Numbered from the stretch's first letter, positions 11,488 to 21,513 are shown. The stretch is DNA of 64,000 nt from JAXLWB01 sp046328715 (GCA_046328715.1 JAXLWB010000005.1:232989-296988), one strand, 5' to 3'. The notes: generated from the letters alone by a model not told the origin. A program made the numbers and translations.

Positions 11488-12642
11488 CTATGTACCTGCT
11501 GTAAATGCTGACATCATGCGGGAGAAGAGTCCACCTTTATTGACAGGCACCAGCGCAGTGGAATTGGATGTACGCTGTTTGTCGCTGCCTTGCGGCTGAT
11601 TTTGCATCCGCCAGCGCTGCAGCACGTTGCCGCCCGATTCCAAGGCTTGCTTGACACCTTTTAGATCGGTCGGGCCAATCCAGGCACTTTGAAAGCGCAC
11701 CACTTCGCTGCGAATCACCAATAGGAAATCGCCTTTGCCTTCAAGCTTCTCGGCACCGCTGTCCGAGATACCTGTGGCATAGCGGGCTTCGTCTTTGCCA
11801 GCAACGGCACCGACCAGTCGAACCGGGAAGTTGGCCTTCATCGCTCCGCCGATCAGTGCCGCCGTAGGCTTTTGGGTACAAGCGACGAGGTGGATACCTG
11901 CTTCACGTCCCCGCTGTGCCAGACGAGTTAACATTGCCTCGACCTGAGAACCGCCGGTCTGCAATAGGTCGGCAAGTTCATCCACCGCCACAATCAAAAT
12001 CGGCTTGCTGACCTGTGCCTTATCGCGCCGTTCCATCTCCGCTACGAGCCAGCGTAGACAACTCATTGCCTCTTCAGCGCTCGATGCTACTTGACCGAGT
12101 ACATGGGGTAGATCTGCCAACGGGGAGAAGCCTCGACCTTTGGGATCGATCAGGATCAACTGTACATCGTTCTGCCGGTTGTACATGGCGAGTGAGGTCA
12201 ACAACGTACGGGCCAGCGCGGTTTTGCCCGAACCAGTTGTGCCAGCAATCAAAACGTGGGCGACATCCGGGGCGGGCATACGCAGTAGAAGCGGCGTCCC
12301 ATCCTGCTCGACACCTAGCACTGCTGTCACTGGCGGCACGTGGGTGATGCGCTGACAGAGTGGCAATAGGCGTACTGCCTCGGGTGTATCGTGCGGAACT
12401 TCGACATGCAATCCACCCCCCTGTCGATAAATGCGAGCTTCGCGCTTGCCAAGCGCCATCGCAATCTCCTCGGCCAGCGCCTTGACCTTATCAATCTTGG
12501 TGCCTTCGCTGGCGCTCACATCAAAGCGAACATAGCGTGGAGTTACAGTACCACCATTGACGCGTGCCTTGACCTTGTGCCGCTCGAGGATCATCTCGAT
12601 TCGGTCAGCCTGCATCTCTAAGGTTCGCCGCTGTTGTGCCAT
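11488..12642 (-). CDS. FtsK/SpoIIIE-type DNA translocase ATPase, short form
   Basis: This is a 384-residue protein with an N-terminal alpha/beta domain (residues 10-100, KVKALAEEIAMALGKREARI, HVEVPH) like that preceding the FtsK motor. The FtsK RecA-like motor follows, with Walker A GTTGSGKT at about 134-141, LIDPKGRGF, and a Walker B-like ILIVAVDELADLL near 212-224. It lacks the membrane domain and the gamma winged helix of chromosomal FtsK. Such short forms pump DNA or act in conjugation-like and membrane-linked complexes. Two flanking leftward genes encode membrane proteins (10937-11387 and 12719-13303), so the ATPase may be tethered through them. This is inference from context. Confidence 0.8.
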   Translation of the reverse strand: MAQQRRTLEMQADRIEMILERHKVKARVNGGTVTPRYVRFDVSASEGTKIDKVKALAEEIAMALGKREARIYRQGGGLHVEVPHDTPEAVRLLPLCQRITHVPPVTAVLGVEQDGTPLLLRMPAPDVAHVLIAGTTGSGKTALARTLLTSLAMYNRQNDVQLILIDPKGRGFSPLADLPHVLGQVASSAEEAMSCLRWLVAEMERRDKAQVSKPILIVAVDELADLLQTGGSQVEAMLTRLAQRGREAGIHLVACTQKPTAALIGGAMKANFPVRLVGAVAGKDEARYATGISDSGAEKLEGKGDFLLVIRSEVVRFQSAWIGPTDLKGVKQALESGGNVLQRWRMQNQPQGSDKQRTSNSTALVPVNKGGLFSRMMSAFTAGT

Positions 12643-12718
12643 GGTCGTCTTTCCTTTCTTCCTCAGGGCTTACGCACCAGTCTCCTCAATCCTGCAAGAC
12701 AGGTGAATGCCCAATCTT

Positions 12719-13303
12719 TTAAAGCTTAGTTCCACAAAGCATCTCATGGCGATGCTGGAGTCGTGTGAGTTGGTTGGAGGTTGCGCGAATTTGGCCACGC
12801 AGTTGGGCTCGACTGATCTGGCTCTGTTTGGTCCACAGGTCGTAGAGCGCCGCCAGTGCTGCGATTGAGAAGAAGAGCGATAGATAGGGAACCCACCAAT
12901 AGGGCGCTTCAGCCTGGCCGATTGCCAAAATCCAGAGTGAGAGCAACAGGAAGAACGCCATACCCAACGCACTGTACAATTGCGCAAAGGGCAGCAGCAA
13001 ATAGGAAGGTTTGAAGCGGAAGCGCCACTCATGCGTCAATGTTTCCTGTTGATGTTGTAAGAGGACAATCTGCTGGCGCAATTGGGATAGCTCAAGGTCG
13101 AAGTTGAACGCAGTGTCAGCGAGCTGTTGATCCCATTCGTCCTGTTCGATGGTCTCTACAGGGGAGGAGATCTTCTTCGTCCATTCATTTGGGTAATTGG
13201 GATAAGGAATCGCTGGTAACATAGAATTTGGGTTTGATTTAGGCTGGGCCAATAAAAAAGCCTGGCCGCGTGCTTGATAACTCGATCTAGGTCGAATCAT
13301 CAT
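12719..13303 (-). CDS. Coiled-coil membrane protein of unknown function
   Basis: The product has up to 194 residues. The N-terminal 65 residues are hydrophilic, followed by a coiled coil (residues 65-95, FDLELSQLRQQIVLLQHQQE), two transmembrane helices (about 110-130 and 140-157), and a second helical segment (QISRAQLRGQIRATSNQLTRLQHR). The start is uncertain: ATG 13303 or the ATG at 13222, neither with a clear ribosome site. It ends 76 bp before the FtsK-like gene on the same strand and is probably cotranscribed with it. No family is recognised. Confidence 0.55.
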   Translation of the reverse strand: MMIRPRSSYQARGQAFLLAQPKSNPNSMLPAIPYPNYPNEWTKKISSPVETIEQDEWDQQLADTAFNFDLELSQLRQQIVLLQHQQETLTHEWRFRFKPSYLLLPFAQLYSALGMAFFLLLSLWILAIGQAEAPYWWVPYLSLFFSIAALAALYDLWTKQSQISRAQLRGQIRATSNQLTRLQHRHEMLCGTKL

Positions 13304-13754
13304 GTACGCTCTGGCCAGGCTGTTTGTTTCTTATCAGGCTCGCATCAGGTCAATCAGGCTCAAATACGAACCTAGCTTGGAGCTACAGTAGGTTATGATC
13401 CAAGTTTAGAACATCTGTTTGGGATACTTGGATTAATTTGTGATATCTTGCGAAAATTTGCGATATTCTTGGGATATCAATTTGGTTTATGCAACAGAAA
13501 TTGCTGACTGACCTTAGTATATAGAACAATCGTTCTGTTGTCAAGTAGCAATTAGTATTTTTGTTCTAAATTGGAGGCGATATTCTGAAATCAGCAACAA
13601 AAAGGCCTGCACAGTCCAAGACTGTGCAGGCCTTTTTGCCTGGTCATATCTTAATTAATCAGGCTGTGCAAAGTAATCGGCTTGCGCTCATTTTTAAACG
13701 TGTGAGCAACGAGCAACGTCCCCGGCATGGCGCAAGACGTTCTTCGGGATGACC
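13304..13754. other. Intergenic region with a strong terminator and a palindromic half-site
   Basis: This AT-rich gap lies upstream of the coiled-coil membrane gene. It contains a bidirectional hairpin terminator (13599-13637) and, at 13715-13734, a half-copy of the 20-bp palindromic repeat found complete at 56367-56434, with one mismatch. No open frame of note is present. Confidence 0.5.
13599..13637. terminator. Strong bidirectional rho-independent terminator
   Basis: Eighteen-base perfect arms (13599-13616 and 13620-13637) enclose a 3-base loop, beginning with AAAAA and ending with TTTTT, so it can work on both strands. It lies about 120 bp after the end of the leftward propeller gene at 13755. 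Confidence 0.85.
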
Positions 13755-16060
13755 CTACTCTGGCAGATCATGCTGGAAGAGGGCACTGTCGGTCAGTAGG
13801 TAAAGCGTGTTGGTTACATCTTCGACAAAGAGGCCACTCAGGTTTTGAAGTGGATTACCTTCGGGCGCAACCAATTGACTGACGTAGGCCCCGGTTTTGT
13901 CGTAGACAATGACGCGCGATTGCGCCCGATCGGCCAGGTAGAGTCGGCCATTGTCTTCTTCGCTAACCGCCATGTCTACGGGTTGTTGCGCTGGTCCGAG
14001 TCGATCATCGAGGACAAAGGGTGCCTGTTGACCGTTGAAGAAGCGCAGGATCTTACCGTCGTCGAAGAGCATCCAGATGTTGCCGTCGATACGCATCGTG
14101 TGCAGGCCGGTAAGGTCATATTGTGTATTCTCGGGGAACCAGGCCTCCGGGGCCGTTTCGTACTGGCCAGGCAGAAAACGGTAAAGTTGATTGTTACCTA
14201 CATCAGCCACATAGAGACGCCCAGTGAAGCTCTTAAGTTGGCGGGCTGATTTAATGATCTTGTCGGGGCCACCCAAATTGATCAACGCTGCCCCATCGAC
14301 GCGCGGATTGAAGCGAAAAACGTTGTTGTTGGCATCCAAGATAAAGAGGTTCGATTTGTCATCGTAGCCGGGTACCGGCAATTGCCAAGTGAAGTCGATC
14401 AATGGACCAACTTGGGCACCATCAATCGTATCGCCTTGTCGCAGCAACGTTTGCGCGGTAGGATCGGGCACAGATTCCTTGCGCTGGTCGAGCCGATAGC
14501 GTTCAACCACCTGCCGTCCTTCATCGAGGATGTAGATGTCTTGATCGACCACGAGAACACGTGTTGGACGCGAGCCAGAAGGAAATTGGACCAAGGGCTG
14601 GACAAGTCCATAGAGCCGTTGAACTTGTAAGACTTGCTGTTCAATCTGGGCAATCTGCCTAGTTAAGTCTTCGCTTTGACTGTCGGTTCCGGGCAACAAC
14701 GCCTCGCGTGCATCGAGTGCAGCGCGTGCTTCGGTGAGCAGTTGCAAGGCGTTTTCCTTGTTACCCGTATCAATTGCAGTCTGCGCGCTGCCAACACGGG
14801 CCAGTGCAATGCCCAGTTGCGCTTCGGCCCGGCGCTGAATTTTTGCCAGACAGTGGCTGCTACAATTGCCGCCACTGCCAGCGCAATCGCTAATGCAGTG
14901 AGAACAAAAGATGCGGGCGCTTCGTCCACCTCTGGCCGGTGGCGGCGTATAGGTGTCAAAATGGGAGGTCGGCTTGACGCTCGCTCGAAATGCGCAGTGG
15001 CGGCACTTGCAGTCAGGAGATCTTCGGTGACTGGGGACTGCACGGATTTGGCAGGACGCGCCAGTTGCAGCCGGAGTTTCGGGCAAAACGTACCGAAAAA
15101 GCGTGTCAATCGGGTTAAAGGTGTTTCGCTTGTACCCTTGCTGCGGTTCGGCGGCAGCGCGGGCTGGTTGCACTGGCTTTTCTTCATCAACGGTTGGCGG
15201 TATGGATGGCGGCGCTGAGGAGAAGATCGTTGTTTTGGCTTCACTTACCCACTAAGCGCAGGTTTCACGCCAGGGGTCGGCGGGGGCACCCACGGCTGTC
15301 GGTAAGCCACCCAGCCAGGACGACGACCAAGTGTTCGAGGTGGCGTTGGTGCCGTCTCTGCGGTACTGGCTTTTTTTTAAAAAAAAAAAGAACAACACCA
15401 AGATCAGCAAGAGTCCAGGTAGGCACTGCGCACCTGCTCCAAAATTCCGCTGGCTGCGTCAAAACGATTCTCCGGATCGATGTGGGCCACGGTTGCCGCC
15501 AGGACGCGCAAGGAAATGGCCTCTTCCCACGCACTCGCTCCCAAGAAGATCGCATCGCCCGGGTTCAGTTCGCGGCGCAAAACTGAGTCGCTCGAGCTGA
15601 GCTGGGCTGCTGCCTCGGCCTCTAGCGGATACATTTCGACCCGTTTGCCTGCGCTCAACATGGCAAACATTGGCCCAGCATGTGCCATCATCAGCCGATT
15701 GTTGAGGATGCCTGCACAAATCACGCCACCGCTAAGCGCTTCTCCTCCGCCACTTCGTGCTTGCTGAGCGTTGAAGTCGGCTAGGAATGACATCGCTTTT
15801 TGTACTGCACTCGCCAAAACCGCCGATTGTTTGCCCTTGTTGGAGTAATAGGCATTCTCAACCTCGGCAAGCATCTGTTCGACCAGTTGCTCATATTCAA
15901 CCAATTGTTCTCGTTTGTGCTGTGTGCCAAATAGATCGACGACTGCATATAAAACGCCACGCTCGGCTTGTTTGGTACCGGCAGCAGGTTCGACCATACG
16001 AATCCCAGCAGGGACTTTATCTCCGTTGTTGCTGAGAAAAACTGGAAACGTTTGTAGCAT
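13755..16060 (-). pseudogene. PP2C-like domain / TM / beta-propeller protein gene, split by frameshifts
   Basis: Three coding pieces on one strand look like one gene. From ATG 16060 to 15404 is a PP2C-fold domain (LYAVVDLFG, GGVICAGILNNRLMMAHAG, LNPGDAIFLGASAWEEA) lacking the usual metal Asp residues of DGHGG and SDG, so it is likely a pseudophosphatase. From about 15360 to 14850, pieces in two frames give a Pro-rich linker and a transmembrane helix (SFVLTALAIALAVAAIVAATVW). From about 14840 to 13755 is a tetratricopeptide-like helix pair and an NHL-type propeller (DKSNLFILDANNNVFRF, GRLYVADVGNNQLYRF, GRLYLADRAQSRVIVYD). Frame breaks fall near 15410, in the T8A11 run at 15371-15389, and near 15245, 15120 and 14850. 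Two separate genes remain possible. Confidence 0.6.
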
Positions 16061-16265
16061 AGATAAGTACTCGAAGAAAGCGCCAAGTGGCAACTTTTTT
16101 GCGCTTTGGCTTGTATTAACTGCGACGTGTTGGGTGGTAATGCGTGAAGGGCAAACTTACGATTCGCATTCACGCGTTAGGGTTACGTTACAGATTTTGT
16201 CATAATAGCGCGGAGAGGGGTCGATGTCAACGTTAGCAGAACATGCATGGTAAAATGGGGAAAAT

Positions 16266-16877
16266 ATGTCACGTTATCGTATACCTGCAACCAACCATCG
16301 CACCGAAGCAGTTATTGATCGCAGTCGCTTTATCACAACCCTGGCACACACACCAACGGTCGAAGAGGCGCGTCAATTGATTGCGCAGATCAGTGCCGAA
16401 TTTAGTGATGCCAGCCACAATTGCTGGGCTTATGTGATCGGTCCGCCAGGCAGCACAGCACAGATTGGTATGAGCGACGATGGCGAACCACATGGCACTG
16501 CCGGACGCCCGATGTTGACTGTGCTGCTTCATAGCAACGTGGGCGACATCTGTGCCGTAGTAACTCGTTACTTTGGTGGGACCCTGCTGGGCAAAGGTGG
16601 GTTGGTCAAGGCCTACAGTGGCGGCGTGCAACTGGCTATGCAAACTTTGCCTGTGGTCGAGCGCGTACCCAAACAGGATCTGCTGGTTGTGGTTGACTAC
16701 AGTGCGCTGACACCACTCAAACGTATGTTCTCCGAGTATGAAGTCGAAATCCTCCAGGAAGAGTTTGCTTCGGATGTAACCCTAACGCTACGTCTGCCAG
16801 AAGAGAAGAATGTAGCTTTTTCGGCTGCTGTGATTGAGTTGACCAATGGGCAAGCGCTCATAGAGCACACCGTGTAG
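16266..16877 (+). CDS. yigZ: YigZ/IMPACT family protein
   Basis: The 203-residue product matches YigZ in length and motifs. These are the N-terminal RSRFITTLAHTPTVEEA, the conserved DASHNCWAYVIG and DDGEPHGTAGRPML, and VTRYFGGTLLGKGGLVKAYS, followed by the C-terminal ferredoxin-like domain from about residue 135. The eukaryotic homologue IMPACT regulates Gcn2, while the bacterial role is unclear. The gene stands alone and is divergent from the PP2C-like gene 205 bp away. A perfect hairpin follows the stop. Confidence 0.9.
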   Translation: MSRYRIPATNHRTEAVIDRSRFITTLAHTPTVEEARQLIAQISAEFSDASHNCWAYVIGPPGSTAQIGMSDDGEPHGTAGRPMLTVLLHSNVGDICAVVTRYFGGTLLGKGGLVKAYSGGVQLAMQTLPVVERVPKQDLLVVVDYSALTPLKRMFSEYEVEILQEEFASDVTLTLRLPEEKNVAFSAAVIELTNGQALIEHTV

Positions 16878-16907
16878 TCAAGAGTTTAATCGATAAAAGG
16901 GCCGTTC

Positions 16908-16947
16908 ATACGCCAAACAATCAACTCATGCTAATTGTTTGGCGTAT
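16908..16947. terminator. Hairpin between convergent yigZ and subtilase-lipoprotein genes
   Basis: Fourteen-base perfect arms (ATACGCCAAACAAT and its complement) enclose a 12-base loop midway between the two convergent stops. Without a T-run it is a likely but unproven terminator. Confidence 0.6.
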
Positions 16948-16983
16948 AAACATTGATTACACGCTAAACCGGCATTGTAACAG

Positions 16984-18297
16984 CTAGTTGGAAAAGCCGC
17001 TGCAAAACTCTGTTGCGGCTGTTTTCACATCTAGGTTGTCCCAGGTACTATGATCCAGTGGCGGGTGTGAGTTGCCTTTAGTTCCTGAACAGCTATCACT
17101 ACCGCCTGTCACAAGGTAAATTGCCATTAATGCACTGAGCCTTGGTGCTGAAAAAGAAGTACCAGCAGCCAAGTTGCCGTTGCTTGTTGTAACTTGTGCA
17201 CCTGCATCGACTGCGATGCCCATTGTCATCACTTCCCCTGCATTCGACCATGTTGCGTGAATTGGATTCACTTCTTCAGTGTAGGCGCTAGAGCTAACGA
17301 CACCCGGGAGTGAGGCAGGTGCATAAGGTGTGGATAGCCCCTGATTCCCGGCGGATGCAATCACAGTCCACTTACCTGATAAAATGGTCTCGTAGAGTTT
17401 GTCCGCCCCTTTTGTACCATTTTCAGTGCCATTGCCAGCCAACTCGCCATAGTTGGAAGTGTAGTACTTATAGATGCGCAGTGGACCAAGATCGGGCAGG
17501 TACAAAAGTTTCAACCAGACAGACTCGCTATTGCCGCTGTTGAGTTCCTCTTGTAAGGAATCAAGTGTCTTTTCGAGAATATCAACCTTTGCTCCAAAAA
17601 AATTATCTGACTGGATCGAATCTCTGGCGCGATATTGAGCAAGTAGCTCTCTAAATTCATTAAGCAAAGTCTGTGGTTCTTCTGGATTCTTTGAAGTAAA
17701 GCCAAAGAGTGGATCGCAAGGAACCAATGCGTAGCTCAAATTGATAACGATGTCTTGATCCTGAATATTCTTTAGGGTTGAGTCTCCAACTTGAATACCA
17801 TTTGCCAAGATATTGTTGAGAGCTGCAGAAAGGTTCGATTCCATTGCTTGGGTTCCCCAATCAGGTGTATCGATAGCAACAAGAACAATTTGTGCTCCCT
17901 CAGACGACTGCCAAAGCTGTCGGTTGCCATCCGTCTTTACTAACTTGAAGTTGTGCTGTAGTAACTCATCGGCAGCTGAAGAATAGACTAGCGCGCCATG
18001 AGGTTGAGGAAGGGCATCAAGCGATGCTTTTACCTTGATATATACTCCACCCTGTCCCTCTGGAGTAGCGAGACAATTCAAGTTAACGTAATCTGGATAC
18101 TTAACCAATAGTTCCTGCGCTTTTAATTCATTGTATTCCTCTTGCGAAAAATCATCGACAATCAAAATGACTGCGGTTTTGGCTGGGCTGGGCGATGGGT
18201 TGTTACTTTGTGGCGTTGTGTCTATCGGTGGAACACATGATGCCAAAAGAACCAAAAGGATGAACAAGCAAGTTGCCAAATACAACTTTGTACGCAT
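16984..18297 (-). CDS. Subtilase-like lipoprotein (divergent S8 protease)
   Basis: This 437-residue protein starts behind GGAGG. A lipoprotein signal ends at LLAS-Cys21, followed by a Ser/Pro-rich spacer. Candidate catalytic positions are Asp48 or Asp49 (ILIVDDF), His100 (PQPHGAL), Asn318 (SAGNQG, oxyanion position) and Ser381 (GTSFSAP). The order Asp-His-Asn-Ser fits the subtilase fold, but the His region is atypical (PHGALV rather than HGTHVA) and a large helical insertion of about 130 residues (180-300) separates core segments. It should be anchored to a membrane facing outward. It lies 151 bp downstream of, and codirectional with, the CHAT-STAND gene, suggesting a functional pair. Confidence 0.75.
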   Translation of the reverse strand: MRTKLYLATCLFILLVLLASCVPPIDTTPQSNNPSPSPAKTAVILIVDDFSQEEYNELKAQELLVKYPDYVNLNCLATPEGQGGVYIKVKASLDALPQPHGALVYSSAADELLQHNFKLVKTDGNRQLWQSSEGAQIVLVAIDTPDWGTQAMESNLSAALNNILANGIQVGDSTLKNIQDQDIVINLSYALVPCDPLFGFTSKNPEEPQTLLNEFRELLAQYRARDSIQSDNFFGAKVDILEKTLDSLQEELNSGNSESVWLKLLYLPDLGPLRIYKYYTSNYGELAGNGTENGTKGADKLYETILSGKWTVIASAGNQGLSTPYAPASLPGVVSSSAYTEEVNPIHATWSNAGEVMTMGIAVDAGAQVTTSNGNLAAGTSFSAPRLSALMAIYLVTGGSDSCSGTKGNSHPPLDHSTWDNLDVKTAATEFCSGFSN

Positions 18298-18448
18298 TTT
18301 GTGCCTCCACGATGTAGACCTACATGGGTGATTGCGGTTTGTCTTTGTAAGATGGTTTTAACAAGGTGAAATAGGCTCTCCTAAGAATAACGTCAACCGC
18401 AAACAATTTAGGGTTTCATTTGTGCTTCGAGTTTAATTTATTCCAAGG

Positions 18449-21067
18449 TTATGGCTTGCTGGTGGCGTAATTGCGTAAAAGGGTGGCGATCTCTGTTTCA
18501 ACAGATGTGTTACCTAATTTGTGGAATAGCTCACGCGCCTGAATCAGGTAACGATATGCCTTATCAAACTCACGTAGTGCGTGGTAATCGACGCCGATTG
18601 CATAGCGAGCGGTTGCTTCCAGACTATCATCGTTCCAGATGTTGCTAAGTTCAAGTGCTTCTTGATGGGCCTGAAGTGCTTTGGCAATACCCACATCAAA
18701 CTCGGCGGAGCCAAGATTGATCAATGCAGATGCCAAAATCTGATTGTCTAATGTGCGGCTAATTTCTACTGCCTCGGCTGCATAGCGCCGCGCAGAGTCA
18801 TATTCCTGCTCAAGCTGTCCAGCGACATAGCTCATTTGGGTAAGTACACGGACAAGAAGCTCCCGATCTTCACTCTGTTTGGCAAGCTCATATGCTTGAT
18901 CGAGAAGTTGATCTGCTTCCGTACGGTTGCCTTGTAAAAGAAGCATGGTTGCATAGACATACGATAAATCAACTTGACGCTTGACATTGGGAGCCAAAGC
19001 CAATGCTTCTTGATAAGCAGCGAGCGCTTTCTCTACTTCCCCGCGCTCATCATAGGCGTTTCCACGCTTACTCAGCAGATAGTGTAGCAGAGAGTTCTGT
19101 CCAGGTCCGAGTGAGCGAGCCGTATCAATTGCGCGGTCAAGTCGTTCCAAAAATTCCAGGCTATGTCCTTGGCTGTCTAGATAGGATCTCTCTCCTGGCT
19201 CAGGATAACCACCAATTGCCAAGTGACTGACAATCCGCAAAAGTACTTCACCTTCGGCCTGGCGCGCTGCGCCCAAAATATTGGGCTGTTCCAACTCTAA
19301 AGCATCAAAATCCTGAACATTTTCCAATACAAATCGATCAATCGCATCGACAATTAGGTGCGCATTCTCTGGTACTTGTCGGTATTTTTCTTTGGCATAG
19401 CTGTAACTTAAGTCATGGAGACTAAAGTAGTCCACGTTTGCTCTATGGCGCATCAAGCTTCTTTGTGCTAACTTTTCAAGGGTTTCTTCCACACTATCAA
19501 TCGGCTGATTTGTGTAGATAGCAAGGAGCCGTGCAGTTGCGCCAGGTGCAAAGAGAGTACCAAACGCCGTAAAGAGTTGTTTCGCTTTTTCATCGAGCGC
19601 AGCGTAACTGTCATCCAGCAGAGTACGTACACTTGGAGACCTCGATTCTACTTCATTCAATTCAAAATCCGGTGAAGTGAGCGTATGAGGTGAATCCTTA
19701 AGCCTGCGCAGCAAATGCGCCGGACTCTTATGATCAACATCGAGAATTTTACCGGCAATTTCTAGAGCAAAAGGGTGATATCCGACAAGTTTACACAGTA
19801 GTTGAGCGTCAGCTTGTTGGGGAGCTCCAATATTTGTGGCATGGTATTGCAGTAAGTCAAGTGCTGCATCAGCTGAGAGTTCGACTACCTCAATTCTGGG
19901 CAAGGATGCGAAGTGACCTCTCGATGTTGCAATCAGCTTTACATGCCCGGGTAACACTTTCTGAAAATCTCGTAGCGCCAATCCATTACGAATGTCATCC
20001 AAAACGATGAGCGAGATTGTTGATTGCATGAGCAATTCGCGAACTACTTTAATCTTTGCATCGCCAGTTGTTTTGGTAAGTTCAAGGTCAGTGATACTGG
20101 CGCCGCTCTTGACCGCCTGCACTGCAACCGCTTCTAGCAATGTATCAAGTTTCTCATTCGCACAGTGCATCCAAACGACCTGCCCACGGTTGGTACGCAA
20201 ATGATGATTTGCAATTTCTGCGGCCAGGGCACTCTTGCCAATGCCACCCATGCCGGTCAGTAGCACTTTCCCTTTCTGAGTTAACGTATGTGAGATTTGT
20301 GACATCAGCTCTCGGCGACCAAACAACTTATCAGGTGCCGCCAAAACGTTTGGCTCAGTGTAAAGCGCAACGTCGAGAGGAACACCAATCTCAAGTTGTT
20401 TTGGGTCGGACGTTTGTGGTGTGAAGCTTTCTGTCCTCACAACGACGAGCAACGCTGGATCGATGCGATTTGCAATTAGCTGAGGCTTGTCATACTCGCC
20501 CAGATTTGATAGATCAATCTGGGCTCGCCCCAGTTCAAAGGCGGTTTGAATCGACCTTCCATAGCCTATTGCACTGTAGAATGCAATAGAAAATTGGATG
20601 GAAGCACTGTCAAGTATGGCATCCGACATACCAATCACGACATCTATATGCTCAGCAATTGCTTGTGCTTGAAGGATAGATGAACATGCATTCAGAATTA
20701 CGCAATGAACATCCTCGCTAAACTGTGCAAACAAGCTGCCAAGCGCTGCTGCTGTCACTGCGTGGCTTTCGCCTTGGCGATTTTCTACATATAATTCGCC
20801 AATGTCACTGTGTCCACTAAAATGTACAATATAGGGCCTGTAGCGAAGTAAAAGCTCAACCAGATCCCCTACTTGTGTTGCATGTTGTTGTTCGATTTCA
20901 AATCTGTCGCGAAACTGGGTTGAACGTAGAGCACGGTCAATTTCCCGAAATTCTTCACCGGTACGCAAAGGTACATTATCAACTGGATTGGCTGCAAGCA
21001 ATAGGACACGAATTGTCTCCAAATCTCGCCTGAATGTGGAGTTTGGGTGTATCCTACGACTGTTCAT
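18449..21067 (-). CDS. CHAT caspase-like protease fused to NB-ARC STAND NTPase and TPR repeats
   Basis: The 872-residue product has three modules. Residues 18-205 form a CHAT (caspase-like) domain with His86 in VHFSGH and Cys128 in VILNACSS, the expected catalytic dyad. Residues 240-560 form an NB-ARC type STAND ATPase: Walker A TGMGGIGKS (Lys278), Walker B SLIVLDDI (357-358), a LIATSRG sensor and GYHPFALEIAG (GxP motif). Residues 600-870 form TPR helices (ALAAYQEALALAP, ALINLGSAEFDVG). TPRs probably sense a trigger, the ATPase oligomerises and the CHAT cleaves targets, as in other STAND and caspase-like systems. GAGG precedes ATG 21067. The next gene is a subtilase lipoprotein. Confidence 0.9.
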   Translation of the reverse strand: MNSRRIHPNSTFRRDLETIRVLLLAANPVDNVPLRTGEEFREIDRALRSTQFRDRFEIEQQHATQVGDLVELLLRYRPYIVHFSGHSDIGELYVENRQGESHAVTAAALGSLFAQFSEDVHCVILNACSSILQAQAIAEHIDVVIGMSDAILDSASIQFSIAFYSAIGYGRSIQTAFELGRAQIDLSNLGEYDKPQLIANRIDPALLVVVRTESFTPQTSDPKQLEIGVPLDVALYTEPNVLAAPDKLFGRRELMSQISHTLTQKGKVLLTGMGGIGKSALAAEIANHHLRTNRGQVVWMHCANEKLDTLLEAVAVQAVKSGASITDLELTKTTGDAKIKVVRELLMQSTISLIVLDDIRNGLALRDFQKVLPGHVKLIATSRGHFASLPRIEVVELSADAALDLLQYHATNIGAPQQADAQLLCKLVGYHPFALEIAGKILDVDHKSPAHLLRRLKDSPHTLTSPDFELNEVESRSPSVRTLLDDSYAALDEKAKQLFTAFGTLFAPGATARLLAIYTNQPIDSVEETLEKLAQRSLMRHRANVDYFSLHDLSYSYAKEKYRQVPENAHLIVDAIDRFVLENVQDFDALELEQPNILGAARQAEGEVLLRIVSHLAIGGYPEPGERSYLDSQGHSLEFLERLDRAIDTARSLGPGQNSLLHYLLSKRGNAYDERGEVEKALAAYQEALALAPNVKRQVDLSYVYATMLLLQGNRTEADQLLDQAYELAKQSEDRELLVRVLTQMSYVAGQLEQEYDSARRYAAEAVEISRTLDNQILASALINLGSAEFDVGIAKALQAHQEALELSNIWNDDSLEATARYAIGVDYHALREFDKAYRYLIQARELFHKLGNTSVETEIATLLRNYATSKP

Positions 21068-21513
21068 TTGAGCCTCATAATTTTTCGATGATGAATGAAC
21101 GTGTGGGTTTATGGGTAGATAATATTGGATGGTTGGTAGTGTAGCATGTAAGCAATTCTATGACAAGCACCGATTGCAAATACCCACTCGCCACATTTTA
21201 AGAGCTAATCAATTCCTTAATTTATATCATCGTTTTGCTTTTTGATGTAGCGACAGCAGATCCAGTCTAGACAGTGAGGAAATGAACTGGTCATTTGGTC
21301 GGGTTCCAACTGGCCATTTTCATTTACGCTTCTACGCTAGAAATTTCAATGTTCCAGCCATGATTGAGAACTGGGTAACCAAGTAATCATGAACAGGTAA
21401 TCGTGCAGATCATGCACACTGGAAAATAATAAATTGCGGATAGCAGTGGTACAGAGCCCTCTACGGCCCGGAGCCACTCGCAATCCGCTGTTTTAGATAA
21501 AAAGGGAACTCGA
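21068..21513. other. Intergenic region between divergent CHAT and CoA-transferase genes
   Basis: This 446-bp AT-rich gap has no gene. An imperfect inverted repeat lies at 21281-21328 (AAATGAACTGG against CCATTTTCATTT). Between 21434 and 21492 the leader of the CoA-transferase gene contains TTGCGGATAGCAGTGG and CCACTCGCAATCCGC, which could pair to form a stem around 'AGAGCCCTC'. This could be a leader structure, but I cannot assign it to a riboswitch class. Confidence 0.35.

Noticed and set aside
21434..21492. Riboswitch before the CoA-transferase gene
   Set aside because: A stem can be drawn, but I recognise no class-specific core; it is noted only in the intergenic entry.
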